Assembly: GCF_009184635.1 (NCBI RefSeq)
Contig: NZ_WELI01000006.1
Location: forward strand, 372,001-436,000
Origin: Rudanella paleaurantiibacter
GTDB lineage: Bacteria > Bacteroidota > Bacteroidia > Cytophagales > Spirosomataceae
DNA: 64,000 bases
Direction: 5' to 3'
Both the position numbers and the translations under genes were made by a program. Shown piece by piece: positions 1 to 8,424 of this stretch (the stretch's first letter is position 1; every line of letters starts with the position of its first letter). Under the pieces are notes generated by a model. It saw only the letters and a program-made list of their open reading frames with translations, was not told the DNA's origin and did not search any database.

Positions 1-171
1 AGCGGCTGATAAGCCCGCCAGACCGGCTCCCAGAATAAGCACTTTGCGCCCCTGTGCGGAGTCGAGAGGGGGCAGGTCAAATGCCTGAGCAGGTGCGGGT
101 TGCAACAAGCCCCAGGCCGACAGGCCGGCGTAGGCCGCACTGGTCCGATTGATAAAGTCGCGTCGGGTCAT
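1..171 (-). CDS. FAD-dependent amine oxidase-like protein, N-terminal fragment (cut by window edge)
   Basis: Only the first 57 codons lie in the window. The protein starts MTRRDFINRTS, a twin-arginine-like export signal (RRDF) followed by an Ala-rich hydrophobic stretch ending near PAQA. A Rossmann dinucleotide-binding start follows at about residues 43-57 (KVLILGAGLAGLSAA, GxGxxG). This pattern is typical of exported flavin monoamine oxidase or phytoene-desaturase-like enzymes, which oxidise amines with FAD. It lies 54 nt downstream of an exported aminotransferase gene on the same strand, so the two may act on the same amino compound in the periplasm. A hairpin sits between them. The class assignment rests only on the N-terminus. 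Confidence 0.75.
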   Translation of the reverse strand, partial: MTRRDFINRTSAAYAGLSAWGLLQPAPAQAFDLPPLDSAQGRKVLILGAGLAGLSAA

Positions 172-188
172 AAAAAAGGGGGAGGGGC

Positions 189-219
189 CCCGACGCGAAC
201 CATTCGGGCTCGCGTCGGG
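189..219 (-). terminator. Hairpin between aminotransferase and amine oxidase genes
   Basis: CCCGACGCGA (189-198) pairs perfectly with TCGCGTCGGG (210-219) around an 11-nt loop. Read on the minus strand, a C-rich stretch and then a run of six T (172-177) follow, just before the amine oxidase ATG. It may be a partial terminator or attenuator that lowers downstream expression. The T run is about 10 nt from the stem, so function is uncertain. Confidence 0.4.
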
Positions 220-225
220 CCGGGT

Positions 226-1416
226 TTAACCTACTACTTTCTTAAATTCTGCCAGAAAAGCCTCCATCTCGGCTTGTGTGCCTATGCTTACCCGGCACCA
301 GGGTTGCCCGCCAAATTCGCGGGTTTGAATTCCGATGCCGTTTGCCCACATCTGGTTCTCAAACGTTTTGGGCTTCATTCGGATCGGGAACAGCAGAAAG
401 TTGGCAAATGACGGAATCACCTCGTACCCCATCCCTTTGAGGGCCTTGGTTGTGTAGTCGCGCACTTTGGCGTTTTCGGTGCGGCAGTAGGTCTGCCATT
501 CACGGTCTTCGTAGGCGGCAATCCCGGCCATGAGGGTGGTTATGCTAACCCCGAAATTGTTGTTGGTGTACTGGCGCAGGGCCTTGAGTGTATCAGGTTG
601 GGCAAGGCCGTACCCCAGCCGCAAACCCGCAAAGGCATGAATCTTTGAGAACGTCCGGGCCACAATTACGTTCAGCCCCTCGGCAACCAGCTTGCCGGTG
701 TTCGGGCGTTCGGCCGGGGCCAGAAAATCAATGTACGCTTCGTCGAGAAAAACAGGCACTTTGGGGGCTACCTCCCGTACAAACGCTTCGAGTTTCTGCG
801 GATTTACAATGGTGCCGGTCGGGTTGTTGGGGTTCACGATGTACACCATTTTGGTATTGGGCCCGATGCGAGCCTTCATGGCGTCGAGGTCGTACTCGTA
901 TTGCGGGGTGAGCGGAACCGCTTCAATTTTGGCCCCGAAGGCTTCGGACCGTTCCAGTAGGTCGTCGTACGTAGGGCGGCAGGTCAGAATGGTTCTTGGT
1001 TTCGATGGGTCGCCGTTTTGGGTGTAGTACGCAGCTGCTGCCATCAGAATATCCGACGAGCCGGGGCTGAACAGGATATGCTTGCGCGCAACTCCTTCCT
1101 GCTCACCAATGCGGTTGGCCAATTCGCCAAACTCCATCCAGGCGTAGCGGTTGCTCAGGTCTACGGCTTTTACCAGAGCCTCGCGGGCTTTGGGCGATAT
1201 ACCGTAGGGGTTTTCATTGGCCATAAGCCGGGCCTTCAGCTTCGGCATGGTTTCGGGCGGGGCCGTCAGGTAAAACTCCCGGGCGAAGGCCTGTTGACTG
1301 CCCGCGAGAGGGGCGGCCATGCTGAGTGGGGGCCTGCCGAAGCTGGTCAGACCGGCTGCCAGTAGGCTACTGGCGCGTAACCAGTCGCGCCGACTGATAG
1401 AAGATAGTTTTGTCAT
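226..1416 (-). CDS. Exported class I/II aminotransferase, histidinol-phosphate aminotransferase-like
   Basis: A 396-residue PLP-dependent fold-type I aminotransferase. It begins with a twin-arginine-like signal (SRRDWLRASS, residues 8-17) and a hydrophobic segment, so it is probably exported, unlike biosynthetic HisC. Core motifs are present: NPNNPTG (195-201), the cofactor Asp in FLDEAYIDF (D225), and the Schiff-base lysine K258 in TFSKIHAFAGLRLGYG. Length minus the signal matches the HisC family (about 350-360). It is followed by the amine oxidase gene, suggesting a two-gene unit acting on an extracytoplasmic amino substrate. Its substrate cannot be read from the sequence, and no other histidine biosynthesis genes are nearby. 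Confidence 0.85.
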   Translation of the reverse strand: MTKLSSISRRDWLRASSLLAAGLTSFGRPPLSMAAPLAGSQQAFAREFYLTAPPETMPKLKARLMANENPYGISPKAREALVKAVDLSNRYAWMEFGELANRIGEQEGVARKHILFSPGSSDILMAAAAYYTQNGDPSKPRTILTCRPTYDDLLERSEAFGAKIEAVPLTPQYEYDLDAMKARIGPNTKMVYIVNPNNPTGTIVNPQKLEAFVREVAPKVPVFLDEAYIDFLAPAERPNTGKLVAEGLNVIVARTFSKIHAFAGLRLGYGLAQPDTLKALRQYTNNNFGVSITTLMAGIAAYEDREWQTYCRTENAKVRDYTTKALKGMGYEVIPSFANFLLFPIRMKPKTFENQMWANGIGIQTREFGGQPWCRVSIGTQAEMEAFLAEFKKVVG

Positions 1417-1533
1417 GGCGAATAATACTGGTACTATGTATGGTCAAAAGTCTCATACAAAGTATAAAATTTTACGCCACAACGTTTTTATCCGCTTGTA
1501 TAAACGGTAAAATTGTTAGATCAATTCTATTCT

Positions 1534-2520
1534 CTATCGGTTAGAGGCTATTTCGATAGTAGTGGCACACCGGAAATGACCCAGTGGGCAGGCCCGGTAC
1601 CCGTGCAGGCCACACGGCCGGCAGTCGAGGGGTTCGGGGGTTTGAACAACCTGGGCGTTGTCGGCGAGCGGCCCAAAGCCAAAGGCCGGAACCGTGGAGC
1701 AGAAAATAGCCGTGGTGGGGGCATTGACCGCCGAGCAAAGGTGCATTGGGGCCGAATCGTTCACGTAGTTCATGATGGCCCCCTGCATGAGCGCGGCCGA
1801 CTGCAAAAACGATAGCTTGCCCGCCAGATTCTGTACGTTTGGGTGGGTGGCAAGCACCTGTTGCCGAATATTGGCACAGGCGTCGGTATCGGTGGGGGCA
1901 CCGAGGAGGTAAATAGTGGTGTTGGCCGGGTTTTGCCGGATAAATTCAACCCATTTTTCGGCCGGGTACTGTTTGGTGAACCAGACCGAGGTGGGGGCAA
2001 TGCAGAGGTAAGGCTTTGTCTGGTAAGAGGCAACGGCTTGTTGGTCGGCCGGGCTGGGGTACAAACGGGGCCGAGGGGCCTTACATGTACCGATACCCAG
2101 CGGACTGAGCAGGGCGGCATTCCGGTCGACCTCGTGAATACCCGGCTCAATGCGGTGTTCGATGCGGTATTTGAAAAACCGGCTGAACGGATTTTTGTCG
2201 TACCCAATGGTTTGGCGAGCTCCCGAGAGGGCCGTAAGCAGACCCGTTGCGCCAAACCGTTGCAGGTTAATCACCACATCGTACTCGCTCTGGCGAATTT
2301 GCCCCAGTAGTTTCCAGAGGCTTTTGTACTTGCCTCCTTTTTTATCCCAGATCAGAATCGAGTGCAAAAACGGGTGATTTGCCAACAGGCTTTCGTTGCC
2401 TTTGCGCACCAGCATATCAATTTGCGCTTCGGGCCGTTGCTGCCTGATTTGTTCCAACAAAGCGGTGGCCAGAATTACATCACCAATAAAAGCGGTCTGA
2501 ATTACCAGGATACGTGTCAT
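1534..2520 (-). CDS. Glycosyltransferase family 9 protein (ADP-heptose:LPS heptosyltransferase-like)
   Basis: The ATG at 2520 gives MTRILVIQTAFIGDVILATA, the standard GT9 N-terminus. The 35-residue upstream extension is polar, lacks family features and was rejected. The 328-residue protein has the two-Rossmann GT-B layout: an N-terminal domain with the GDVILAT loop, and a C-terminal part with the WPAEKW-like and NDSAPMHLCSA motifs that resemble the ADP-heptose-binding region (usually NDSGPMHLAAA). The likely role is transfer of a heptose or related sugar to the lipopolysaccharide core at the inner membrane. The C-terminus is Cys-rich (CRPCGLHGYRACPLGHFRC), also seen in some family members. 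No other LPS gene is adjacent. Confidence 0.85.
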   Translation of the reverse strand: MTRILVIQTAFIGDVILATALLEQIRQQRPEAQIDMLVRKGNESLLANHPFLHSILIWDKKGGKYKSLWKLLGQIRQSEYDVVINLQRFGATGLLTALSGARQTIGYDKNPFSRFFKYRIEHRIEPGIHEVDRNAALLSPLGIGTCKAPRPRLYPSPADQQAVASYQTKPYLCIAPTSVWFTKQYPAEKWVEFIRQNPANTTIYLLGAPTDTDACANIRQQVLATHPNVQNLAGKLSFLQSAALMQGAIMNYVNDSAPMHLCSAVNAPTTAIFCSTVPAFGFGPLADNAQVVQTPEPLDCRPCGLHGYRACPLGHFRCATTIEIASNR

Positions 2521-2688
2521 TCGATAGTTTATGCCCGATCGTTTCTTGCTGAGGTTGTCGGTTCTTTTGGGTGGAGTGATTGGCGATGCGTCATTAGTTA
2601 TACGCGAATTGGGGCGATCCGTCATCCTGTTGCCTCAAATAAACAACGAACAACGGGCCGGTTTCGGTCAACAGACGTTGGGCGGGCG

Positions 2689-3474
2689 TTAATATTGACC
2701 CTCGCTGAGGTCCCAGCCGCCGTCGATTGCCAGAATCTGCCCCGTGGTAAACCGAGATTGATCGGAGAGAAAATACACGGCAGCCCCGTCGAGGTCGTTG
2801 GGTTGGCCAATGCGCCCGCCTTCGAGCGGCTGCTTGGTTTTCACAAAAGACATGATGGCTTCGTCGGTGGTGGCCCGCTGCGACATGGGCGTTTCGACCA
2901 GGGCAGGCAGCAGGGCGTTGACCCGAATATTGTCGGCGGCATAGTAAGCCGCTATAGACCGGGTGAAGCCAATAACGGCTGATTTGGCGGCTGCGTAGGC
3001 GTGGGTTACGAAGTGCTTGGGCGAAGGTGAGTGACCCAGCACGGAGCCCATGTTCAGAATGGACCCTCCCTGACCCTGCTCCCGGAATGCCCGTACAGCG
3101 GCCTGGTTCGACAGCATGAGCGACGTAATGTTCAATTGGATGGTGGCGTTCCAGCCCTCCAGGGTCAGCTCGTGCAGGGGGCCGTCGCCGAAGCGCCGAC
3201 CGCTACCACCAGCCACGTGGTACAGTCCATCGAAGCCACCAAAAATATTCTGGCAGAGGTCGATGGCCGTAACGGCGGTTTTGGGGTCGGCGGCATCGCC
3301 CGACATCGCCAGTCCGTTGCCATCCAGTTGGGCTTCGGCGGCCGTACAGCTTTCGGGGTTGCGCCCAACCACCACCACGCGGGCCCCTTCGCGCACAAAA
3401 GCCTGAGCGGCCGAAAGGCCCATGCCGGTGGTGCCACCAATGATTACAATTCGTTTGTCAGTAAGCCAATTCAT
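2689..3474 (-). CDS. SDR-family NAD(P)-dependent oxidoreductase
   Basis: A 261-residue classical short-chain dehydrogenase. Start ATG 3474 gives MNWLTDKRIVIIGGTTGMG; the longer frame adds 16 unrelated residues. Visible motifs are the cofactor loop GGTTGMG (13-19), a variant of TGxxxGxG; the AGG stretch near 88-90 in place of NNAG; catalytic S144 (NMGS); and Y160/K164 in YAAAK. The C-terminal pattern TGQILAIDGGWDLSEGQY is typical. The substrate is not deducible. It is separated from the GT9 gene by 168 nt and is probably its own unit. A spurious extra start upstream would overlap the GH2 promoter region. Confidence 0.88.
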   Translation of the reverse strand: MNWLTDKRIVIIGGTTGMGLSAAQAFVREGARVVVVGRNPESCTAAEAQLDGNGLAMSGDAADPKTAVTAIDLCQNIFGGFDGLYHVAGGSGRRFGDGPLHELTLEGWNATIQLNITSLMLSNQAAVRAFREQGQGGSILNMGSVLGHSPSPKHFVTHAYAAAKSAVIGFTRSIAAYYAADNIRVNALLPALVETPMSQRATTDEAIMSFVKTKQPLEGGRIGQPNDLDGAAVYFLSDQSRFTTGQILAIDGGWDLSEGQY

Positions 3475-3683
3475 ATGGGAAAATAGGGTAGTGGTTGGGT
3501 GGCAGGCCCGTAGACACGCCACTCGTTCACCAAAACTAAAAACGATACCGTTCTTATCGGCTACGGGCCCCGAAAAGATTTGCCGACAGAGAGAAAAGTA
3601 CAGTTAATCAGTTTTTGGATAATTGAAAAACTGAGGCCCCGATAGGGCGTTAAACGAAGCATACTGCTCAACCAACTGGACGT

Positions 3684-5525
3684 ATGCACCCGACGTATCG
3701 TAATTTCAACCTCACCGAAAGCCATACCGATGCCCATCGGGCGCAACCCATCAACCCGCTGCCCCGGGCGGTGCTGCGCCCCAACACGTACATGCTGCTC
3801 GATGGCGAGTGGCGGTTTGCACTGGATATTGACGACCGGGGGCTGCGCGAAAACTGGCACCTTGGGCACACGTACGCGCACATGGCCCATTGGCCCGGCT
3901 CGGTGGAAGAGCACATCCGGGAGGCACACGAACAGGTGCAGACAACCTCCTGGCACGATAAAGTGGTAGTCTGGTACGAGCGAGACTTTACCCTGCCTGA
4001 GCGCGACCAGAACGGAACAGGCCTGGCCCAGACCCTGTTTCAGATCACCTTCGGGGCTTGTGGCTACGAAACCCGGGTGTGGCTCAACGGGCAGCTCTTG
4101 CGAACGGTTGAAAATGAAGACATCCACTACGGGGAGTACACCTCGTTTTCGTACGAGCTGGGCGATAACTTTCTGCGTACGAACAATCGCCTGACCGTGC
4201 GCATTGCCGATACGATGGACGCCGACATTCCGCGCGGCAAGCAGGAGTCGCTGGTGTATAAGCGCGGGGGCATCTGGTACCAGACCTACACGGGGGCGGT
4301 GCGGTCGGTGTGGCTCGAAACCGTGGAGCGAAACCGATTGCGGTCGCGGGTGGGGGTGGTCAGTATTGTGGAAGACGAGCTGGTGCGGTTCAACCTGACC
4401 ACCCGGATCCACGACCCCGGTTTGTACACCTTACGGCTGCGGGTATTTGAAAAAAATGGCCTCGATACCGACACTCCACTGGCCACCGAAGACTTTCCGT
4501 TGCGGCTCGAAGCAGGCCAGAAAAACCAGCGCGTGGTGGTGGAGCTGCCCAAGGCCCGGCTTTGGTCGCCCGACGACCCGCACCTGTACCGGCTGGTGGC
4601 GCAACTGATCGACGAAACGGGGCACGTATCGCAGATCGAAGCCCATTTTGGTCTGCGCAAGGTAGAGGCTCGGGGCTGTTGCGTGTACCTCAACGATAAA
4701 TCGGTGTATCTGGACGGAATCTTGTACCAGCCCGGCACCTCTACGTTTGAGGAAATCGAACGGCATTTTTACGCCATGCAAAAGCTCGGCTGCAACATGG
4801 TGCGGGTGCACATTGCCGGTATCGATCCCCGGATTTATAACCTGGCCGATGAGCTGGGGCTGCTGTTGTGGGTAGAGGTACCGAGCCCGCACCGCTCCAA
4901 TCCGCAGAGCCGCCAGAATCACCGGGCTGAACTCGACCGAATGCTGTCTCTGATCGAAACGCACCCCTCGGTGGTTATCTGGAGCCTGTACAACGAAGAC
5001 TGGGGTGCCGAAGACATTGCCACCAACCCCGATACCCAGCGGTACATTATTGATACCTACCACTACATGCACATTAACCACCCGCAGTTTCTGGTGGTCG
5101 ATAATGATGGCTGGAAGCATATTTCGCTTGAAGGACGGCTGAAATCGGACTTGCTCACGGCGCACCTTTACACGCCCGAGCTGGCGCATTGGCGTACCCT
5201 CCTCGACCGGCTCGAACGGGGCGACAACGAGGGCGTGGCCGTGCATCCGCTCGTAGTAGGCGACCCGTTTTTCTTTCGGAAACAGGTACCTCTGATTGTG
5301 AGCGAGTGGGGTGGTTTTGGCTTTGCCGATTACGGTGGCCCTACCGATGCGGACGACCGTACCGACCGAATCCGGCAGTTTAAAGAAGAACTCCGGGCGC
5401 GGTCAATTGCGGGCGATGTGTACACGCAGGCTACCAATATCGAAGATGAACGCAACGGCCTGATTGACCCATACACGGGCGAACTAAGCGTACCTGAGGG
5501 ATTACTGCGCTCGCGCCCTCGGTAG
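3684..5525 (+). CDS. Glycoside hydrolase family 2 protein (beta-galactosidase/glucuronidase-like)
   Basis: A 613-residue GH2 enzyme. The N-terminal jelly-roll domain (to about residue 190) contains DGEWRFALD, WYERDFTLPE and VWLNGQLL. An Ig-like domain and then the TIM barrel follow. The acid/base glutamate is E438 in WSLYNEDWG and the nucleophile is E541 in VSEWGGFGFADYG. It hydrolyses a beta-linked glycoside by a retaining mechanism. No signal peptide is seen, so it is probably cytoplasmic, unlike most GH2 enzymes of polysaccharide utilisation loci. No SusC/SusD genes, transporter or other glycosidase lies nearby, so it is not part of a recognisable locus. The substrate is uncertain. Confidence 0.9.
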   Translation: MHPTYRNFNLTESHTDAHRAQPINPLPRAVLRPNTYMLLDGEWRFALDIDDRGLRENWHLGHTYAHMAHWPGSVEEHIREAHEQVQTTSWHDKVVVWYERDFTLPERDQNGTGLAQTLFQITFGACGYETRVWLNGQLLRTVENEDIHYGEYTSFSYELGDNFLRTNNRLTVRIADTMDADIPRGKQESLVYKRGGIWYQTYTGAVRSVWLETVERNRLRSRVGVVSIVEDELVRFNLTTRIHDPGLYTLRLRVFEKNGLDTDTPLATEDFPLRLEAGQKNQRVVVELPKARLWSPDDPHLYRLVAQLIDETGHVSQIEAHFGLRKVEARGCCVYLNDKSVYLDGILYQPGTSTFEEIERHFYAMQKLGCNMVRVHIAGIDPRIYNLADELGLLLWVEVPSPHRSNPQSRQNHRAELDRMLSLIETHPSVVIWSLYNEDWGAEDIATNPDTQRYIIDTYHYMHINHPQFLVVDNDGWKHISLEGRLKSDLLTAHLYTPELAHWRTLLDRLERGDNEGVAVHPLVVGDPFFFRKQVPLIVSEWGGFGFADYGGPTDADDRTDRIRQFKEELRARSIAGDVYTQATNIEDERNGLIDPYTGELSVPEGLLRSRPR

Positions 5526-5538
5526 TTTAATGAGTAAT

Positions 5539-5688
5539 GGATAATTTGTATTACAATTAGCTGTTCAACAAATGATGGCTGACGCAAGGGCCTTCGACAG
5601 GCTCAGGCTGACTGGCGGCTCTCAAGTTTATAGTCAGTCTGAGCCTGTCGAAGGCCCTTGCGTCAGCCATTATGCATAATTCAAGTTA
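5539..5688. repeat. Dispersed palindromic element, copy 1 (core orientation A)
   Basis: An intergenic element whose centre is a near-perfect 35-bp inverted repeat: GCTGACGCAAGGGCCTTCGA... at 5578-5613 pairs with ...AAGGCCCTTGCGTCAGC ending near 5667. The 19-nt loop is at 5614-5632. The flanks GGATAATTTGTATTACAA (5539-5556) and CATTATGCATAATTCA (5668-5683) are shared in the same orientation with copy 2 at 40308-40470, but the loop sequence is reverse-complemented there. It lies directly after the GH2 stop codon. Confidence 0.85.
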
Positions 5689-5691
5689 GTT

Positions 5692-5763
5692 TAATGGATA
5701 ATGGATAATGGATAATCAGGCAAATGCCTCATTACTCATTATCCATTGTCCATTATCCATTGT
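5692..5763. repeat. Heptamer-periodic hairpin (TAATGGA units)
   Basis: The left arm is TAATGGA three times plus TAATCAG (5692-5719). The right arm (about 5725-5763) is its imperfect reverse complement, also with 7-nt periodicity (TGGATAA units). Together they form a long imperfect hairpin directly upstream of the DUF4177 gene. Heptamers of the same type (TAATGAG, TAATGGA) also occur at 5528-5541, on the other side of the palindromic element, so that element may have inserted into an older array. Confidence 0.75.
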
Positions 5764-5790
5764 TACATTGGGTGTTCAAAACCATACGCA

Positions 5791-5988
5791 ATGAAAAAGT
5801 TTGAATACCGAATTCTGGATGTAAAAGCCGGTGGCTTTTGGGGTGGTCGGGTTGATGAACAGGCCTTGACGAACAAACTTAATGAACTGGGCCGCGAGGG
5901 CTGGGAATTAGTATCGACCGTTGATACTGAAATTTACGGGGGTGGGTCGCGCGGTTTGCTGCTGATGCTCAAGCGGGAGCTGGAGTAA
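5791..5988 (+). CDS. DUF4177 domain protein
   Basis: A 65-residue protein starting at ATG 5791 (MKKFEYRILDVKAGGF). The upstream in-frame extension lies inside the heptamer hairpin and was rejected. The pattern FEYRIL...LNELGREGWELVST...LLLMLKRE is the DUF4177 signature: a small alpha/beta domain with a conserved GWELV segment. The family function is unknown. It stands alone, preceded by structured repeats and followed by a peptidase gene 116 nt away. Confidence 0.8.
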   Translation: MKKFEYRILDVKAGGFWGGRVDEQALTNKLNELGREGWELVSTVDTEIYGGGSRGLLLMLKRELE

Positions 5989-6104
5989 GGAGGACGTCGG
6001 TCGTTGGGGACGGCCGGTTGCCCGATAATGAACGGGACAAGGCGGACGGAACCGGGTAAATTCTTACTTTGCCAGACGTTACGCAACTCTGCCTTGTTCT
6101 GGTT

Positions 6105-8405
6105 ATGACACGTTTGTTTACCAGGCCCTTTCTGTACACGGGCTTACTCTGTTTATGGGTTGTTTCCATTGCGCACGCACAAGGTCGGCTGGAAGACTAC
6201 GCGCGGGCCAACCGGCTCAAAGCCGCCATGGACAAGCTCTATTACGCCCCCGCAACGGTGACCTGGTCGGAAAGTGGGCAGCTGGCCTGGTATCTGATGC
6301 AAACCCCGCGAGGCTCGGAGTTTATGGCAGTCAACCCGGTGCAGAAGACCAAAACGAGAGCGTTCGATCAGGAACAATTGGCCCGCCAACTCGCTCAGGT
6401 AGCCCAAAAGCCGGTGGAGCCGTATCAACTGCCTTTCTCGACGTTCGTGTACGGGCCCGGCGACCGCAGTATCCGGTTTCGGGCGTTCGATTATAACTGG
6501 TCGTTTGATCTGAGTACCAATACTCTCACCCAAACCGACCCGGTGGCCGCTCTCCGGGAGCGTTATTGGGGTGAACGAGGTAACGACCAAACCGACCGGC
6601 CAGTGACGTCGCCGGATGGCACTTGGCAGGCATTCATCAAAAATCATAACCTCTACCTCCGGTCGGTAAAAACCAGGGAGGAGGTTCCATTAACGTTCGA
6701 TGGAGCCGAGGGCGAGTACTATTCGGGCTACATGCAGTGGTCGCCCGACTCGAAAAAGCTGGTTACGAACAAAGTACGGCCGGGGCAGAAACGACAGATT
6801 TATTTTGTCCGTTCGTCGCCCGACGATCAGCTTCAGCCTAAGCTCGAAAGCCGGGACTACCTGAAACCGGGCGATGCCCTGCCCGTGCGTACACCGCACC
6901 TCTTTCTGATTGCCGAACGGAAGCACCTGGTCGTAGACAATGCTTTGTTTCAGAACCAATACGAGCTAACCCGCCCCGAATGGCGGCAGGATAGCCGGGC
7001 GTTTACGTTTGAGTACAACCAACGGGGGCATCAGGTGTACCGGGTGCTGGAAGTTGATGCTGTAACCGGCAAGGTTCGGGCGGTTGTCGACGAACAACCC
7101 CAAACGTTTTTCTATTACATGCCGGTGGGTAATGATGGCAAGCGGTTTCGGCAAGATCTGGCCGATGGGCGCGAGGTAGTCTGGATGTCAGAGCGCGACG
7201 GCTGGAACCACCTGTACCTGTACGATGGGCTGACCGGTACGGTTAAAAACCAGATTACCAAAGGCGAATGGGTGGTGCGCAACGTGATTCGGGTAGATGA
7301 GCAAGCCCGAACGATTCTGTTTGCGGCCGGGGGCGTCGACCCGAAGCTGGACCCGTACTTTGTGCAGTATTACCGCATTAATTTCGACGGCACCGGCCTG
7401 ACTGCCCTGACGCCCGAAAATGCCAATCACCGGGCCTTCTTTTCGCCCGACCACCGGTACTTTATCGACACGTATTCGCGGGTGGATATGGCCCCGGTTA
7501 CCGTGCTGCGCTCAACGCGTGACGGCTCGGTTGTGATGCCGCTCGAAAATGCCGATCTCTCGGCCTACACGCAGGCTGGCTGGCGGGCCCCGGAGGTGTT
7601 TACGGCAAAAGCCCGTGACGGCAAAACCGATATTTGGGGCGTCATTGTCCGGCCCACGAATTTCAACCCCAAGAAGAAGTACCCGGTTATTGAATACATC
7701 TATGCCGGGCCGCATAGTGCCTTTGCCCCCAAGTCATTTATCACCGGCGAACGTGCCCGGGGTATGTTCGAACTGGCCGAGCTGGGCTTCATTGTGGTGC
7801 AACTCGACGGTATGGGCACCTCGCACCGTTCCAAAGCCTTTCATGACGTTTGCTGGCAAAACCTGAAAGATGCCGGTTTCCCCGACCGGATTCTGTGGAT
7901 GCAGGCCGCGGCCCGCAAAGACCCGTCGATGGACCTAAGCCGCGTAGGCATTTACGGCAACTCGGCCGGCGGGCAGAGTACGGTGGGTGGGTTGCTGTTC
8001 CACCCGGAGTTTTACAAAGTGGGTGTGTCGTCGAGCGGGTGCCACGACAACCGGATGGACAAAATCTGGTGGAACGAACAGTGGATGGGCTACCCCATTG
8101 GGCCGCACTACGCCGAGTCGTCGAACGTGACCCATGCCGGGAAACTTCAGGGTAAACTGTTGCTGATTCTGGGCGAGGTTGACGACAACGTAGACCCAGC
8201 CTCGACCATGCAGCTTATCAATGCGCTCATCAAAGCAAACAAAGATTTTGATTTTCTGATGGTGCCCAACATGGGTCATTCGATGGGTGGTGACTACGGC
8301 GAGCGCAAACGTCGGGATTTCTTCGTGCGGCATTTACTGGGTGTGGAACCGCCCGCCTGGTCGGCCCAGCTGATGAGCACGAATGGGCAGTCGAGTGGCC
8401 GTTGA
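6105..8405 (+). CDS. Secreted S9 family prolyl peptidase (dipeptidyl peptidase IV-like)
   Basis: Start ATG 6105 gives a clear signal peptide ([26 protein letters not shown]). The 766-residue protein has an N-terminal beta-propeller (DPPIV_N type; [27 protein letters not shown]) and a C-terminal alpha/beta hydrolase domain. The catalytic triad is visible: S620 in [10 protein letters not shown]693 in GEVDDNVDP and H725 in MGHSMGG. Such enzymes release dipeptides (often X-Pro) from oligopeptides in the periplasm or outside the cell. An upstream TTACTTTG near 6067 resembles the Bacteroidota -7 box. It converges with the AraC-type gene. Confidence 0.92.
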   Translation: MTRLFTRPFLYTGLLCLWVVSIAHAQGRLEDYARANRLKAAMDKLYYAPATVTWSESGQLAWYLMQTPRGSEFMAVNPVQKTKTRAFDQEQLARQLAQVAQKPVEPYQLPFSTFVYGPGDRSIRFRAFDYNWSFDLSTNTLTQTDPVAALRERYWGERGNDQTDRPVTSPDGTWQAFIKNHNLYLRSVKTREEVPLTFDGAEGEYYSGYMQWSPDSKKLVTNKVRPGQKRQIYFVRSSPDDQLQPKLESRDYLKPGDALPVRTPHLFLIAERKHLVVDNALFQNQYELTRPEWRQDSRAFTFEYNQRGHQVYRVLEVDAVTGKVRAVVDEQPQTFFYYMPVGNDGKRFRQDLADGREVVWMSERDGWNHLYLYDGLTGTVKNQITKGEWVVRNVIRVDEQARTILFAAGGVDPKLDPYFVQYYRINFDGTGLTALTPENANHRAFFSPDHRYFIDTYSRVDMAPVTVLRSTRDGSVVMPLENADLSAYTQAGWRAPEVFTAKARDGKTDIWGVIVRPTNFNPKKKYPVIEYIYAGPHSAFAPKSFITGERARGMFELAELGFIVVQLDGMGTSHRSKAFHDVCWQNLKDAGFPDRILWMQAAARKDPSMDLSRVGIYGNSAGGQSTVGGLLFHPEFYKVGVSSSGCHDNRMDKIWWNEQWMGYPIGPHYAESSNVTHAGKLQGKLLLILGEVDDNVDPASTMQLINALIKANKDFDFLMVPNMGHSMGGDYGERKRRDFFVRHLLGVEPPAWSAQLMSTNGQSSGR

Positions 8406-8424
8406 GGGGCTACCTGCCTACTGC

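Noticed and set aside
3561-5246. Two antisense frames (283 and 271 codons) opposite the GH2 gene
   Set aside because: They are shadows of the GH2 coding sequence. Low-complexity His/Arg/Val-rich translations and no homology pattern were seen.
5746-5790. 15-codon N-terminal extension of the DUF4177 protein
   Set aside because: It is encoded inside the heptamer hairpin and has no family match; ATG 5791 gives the normal start.
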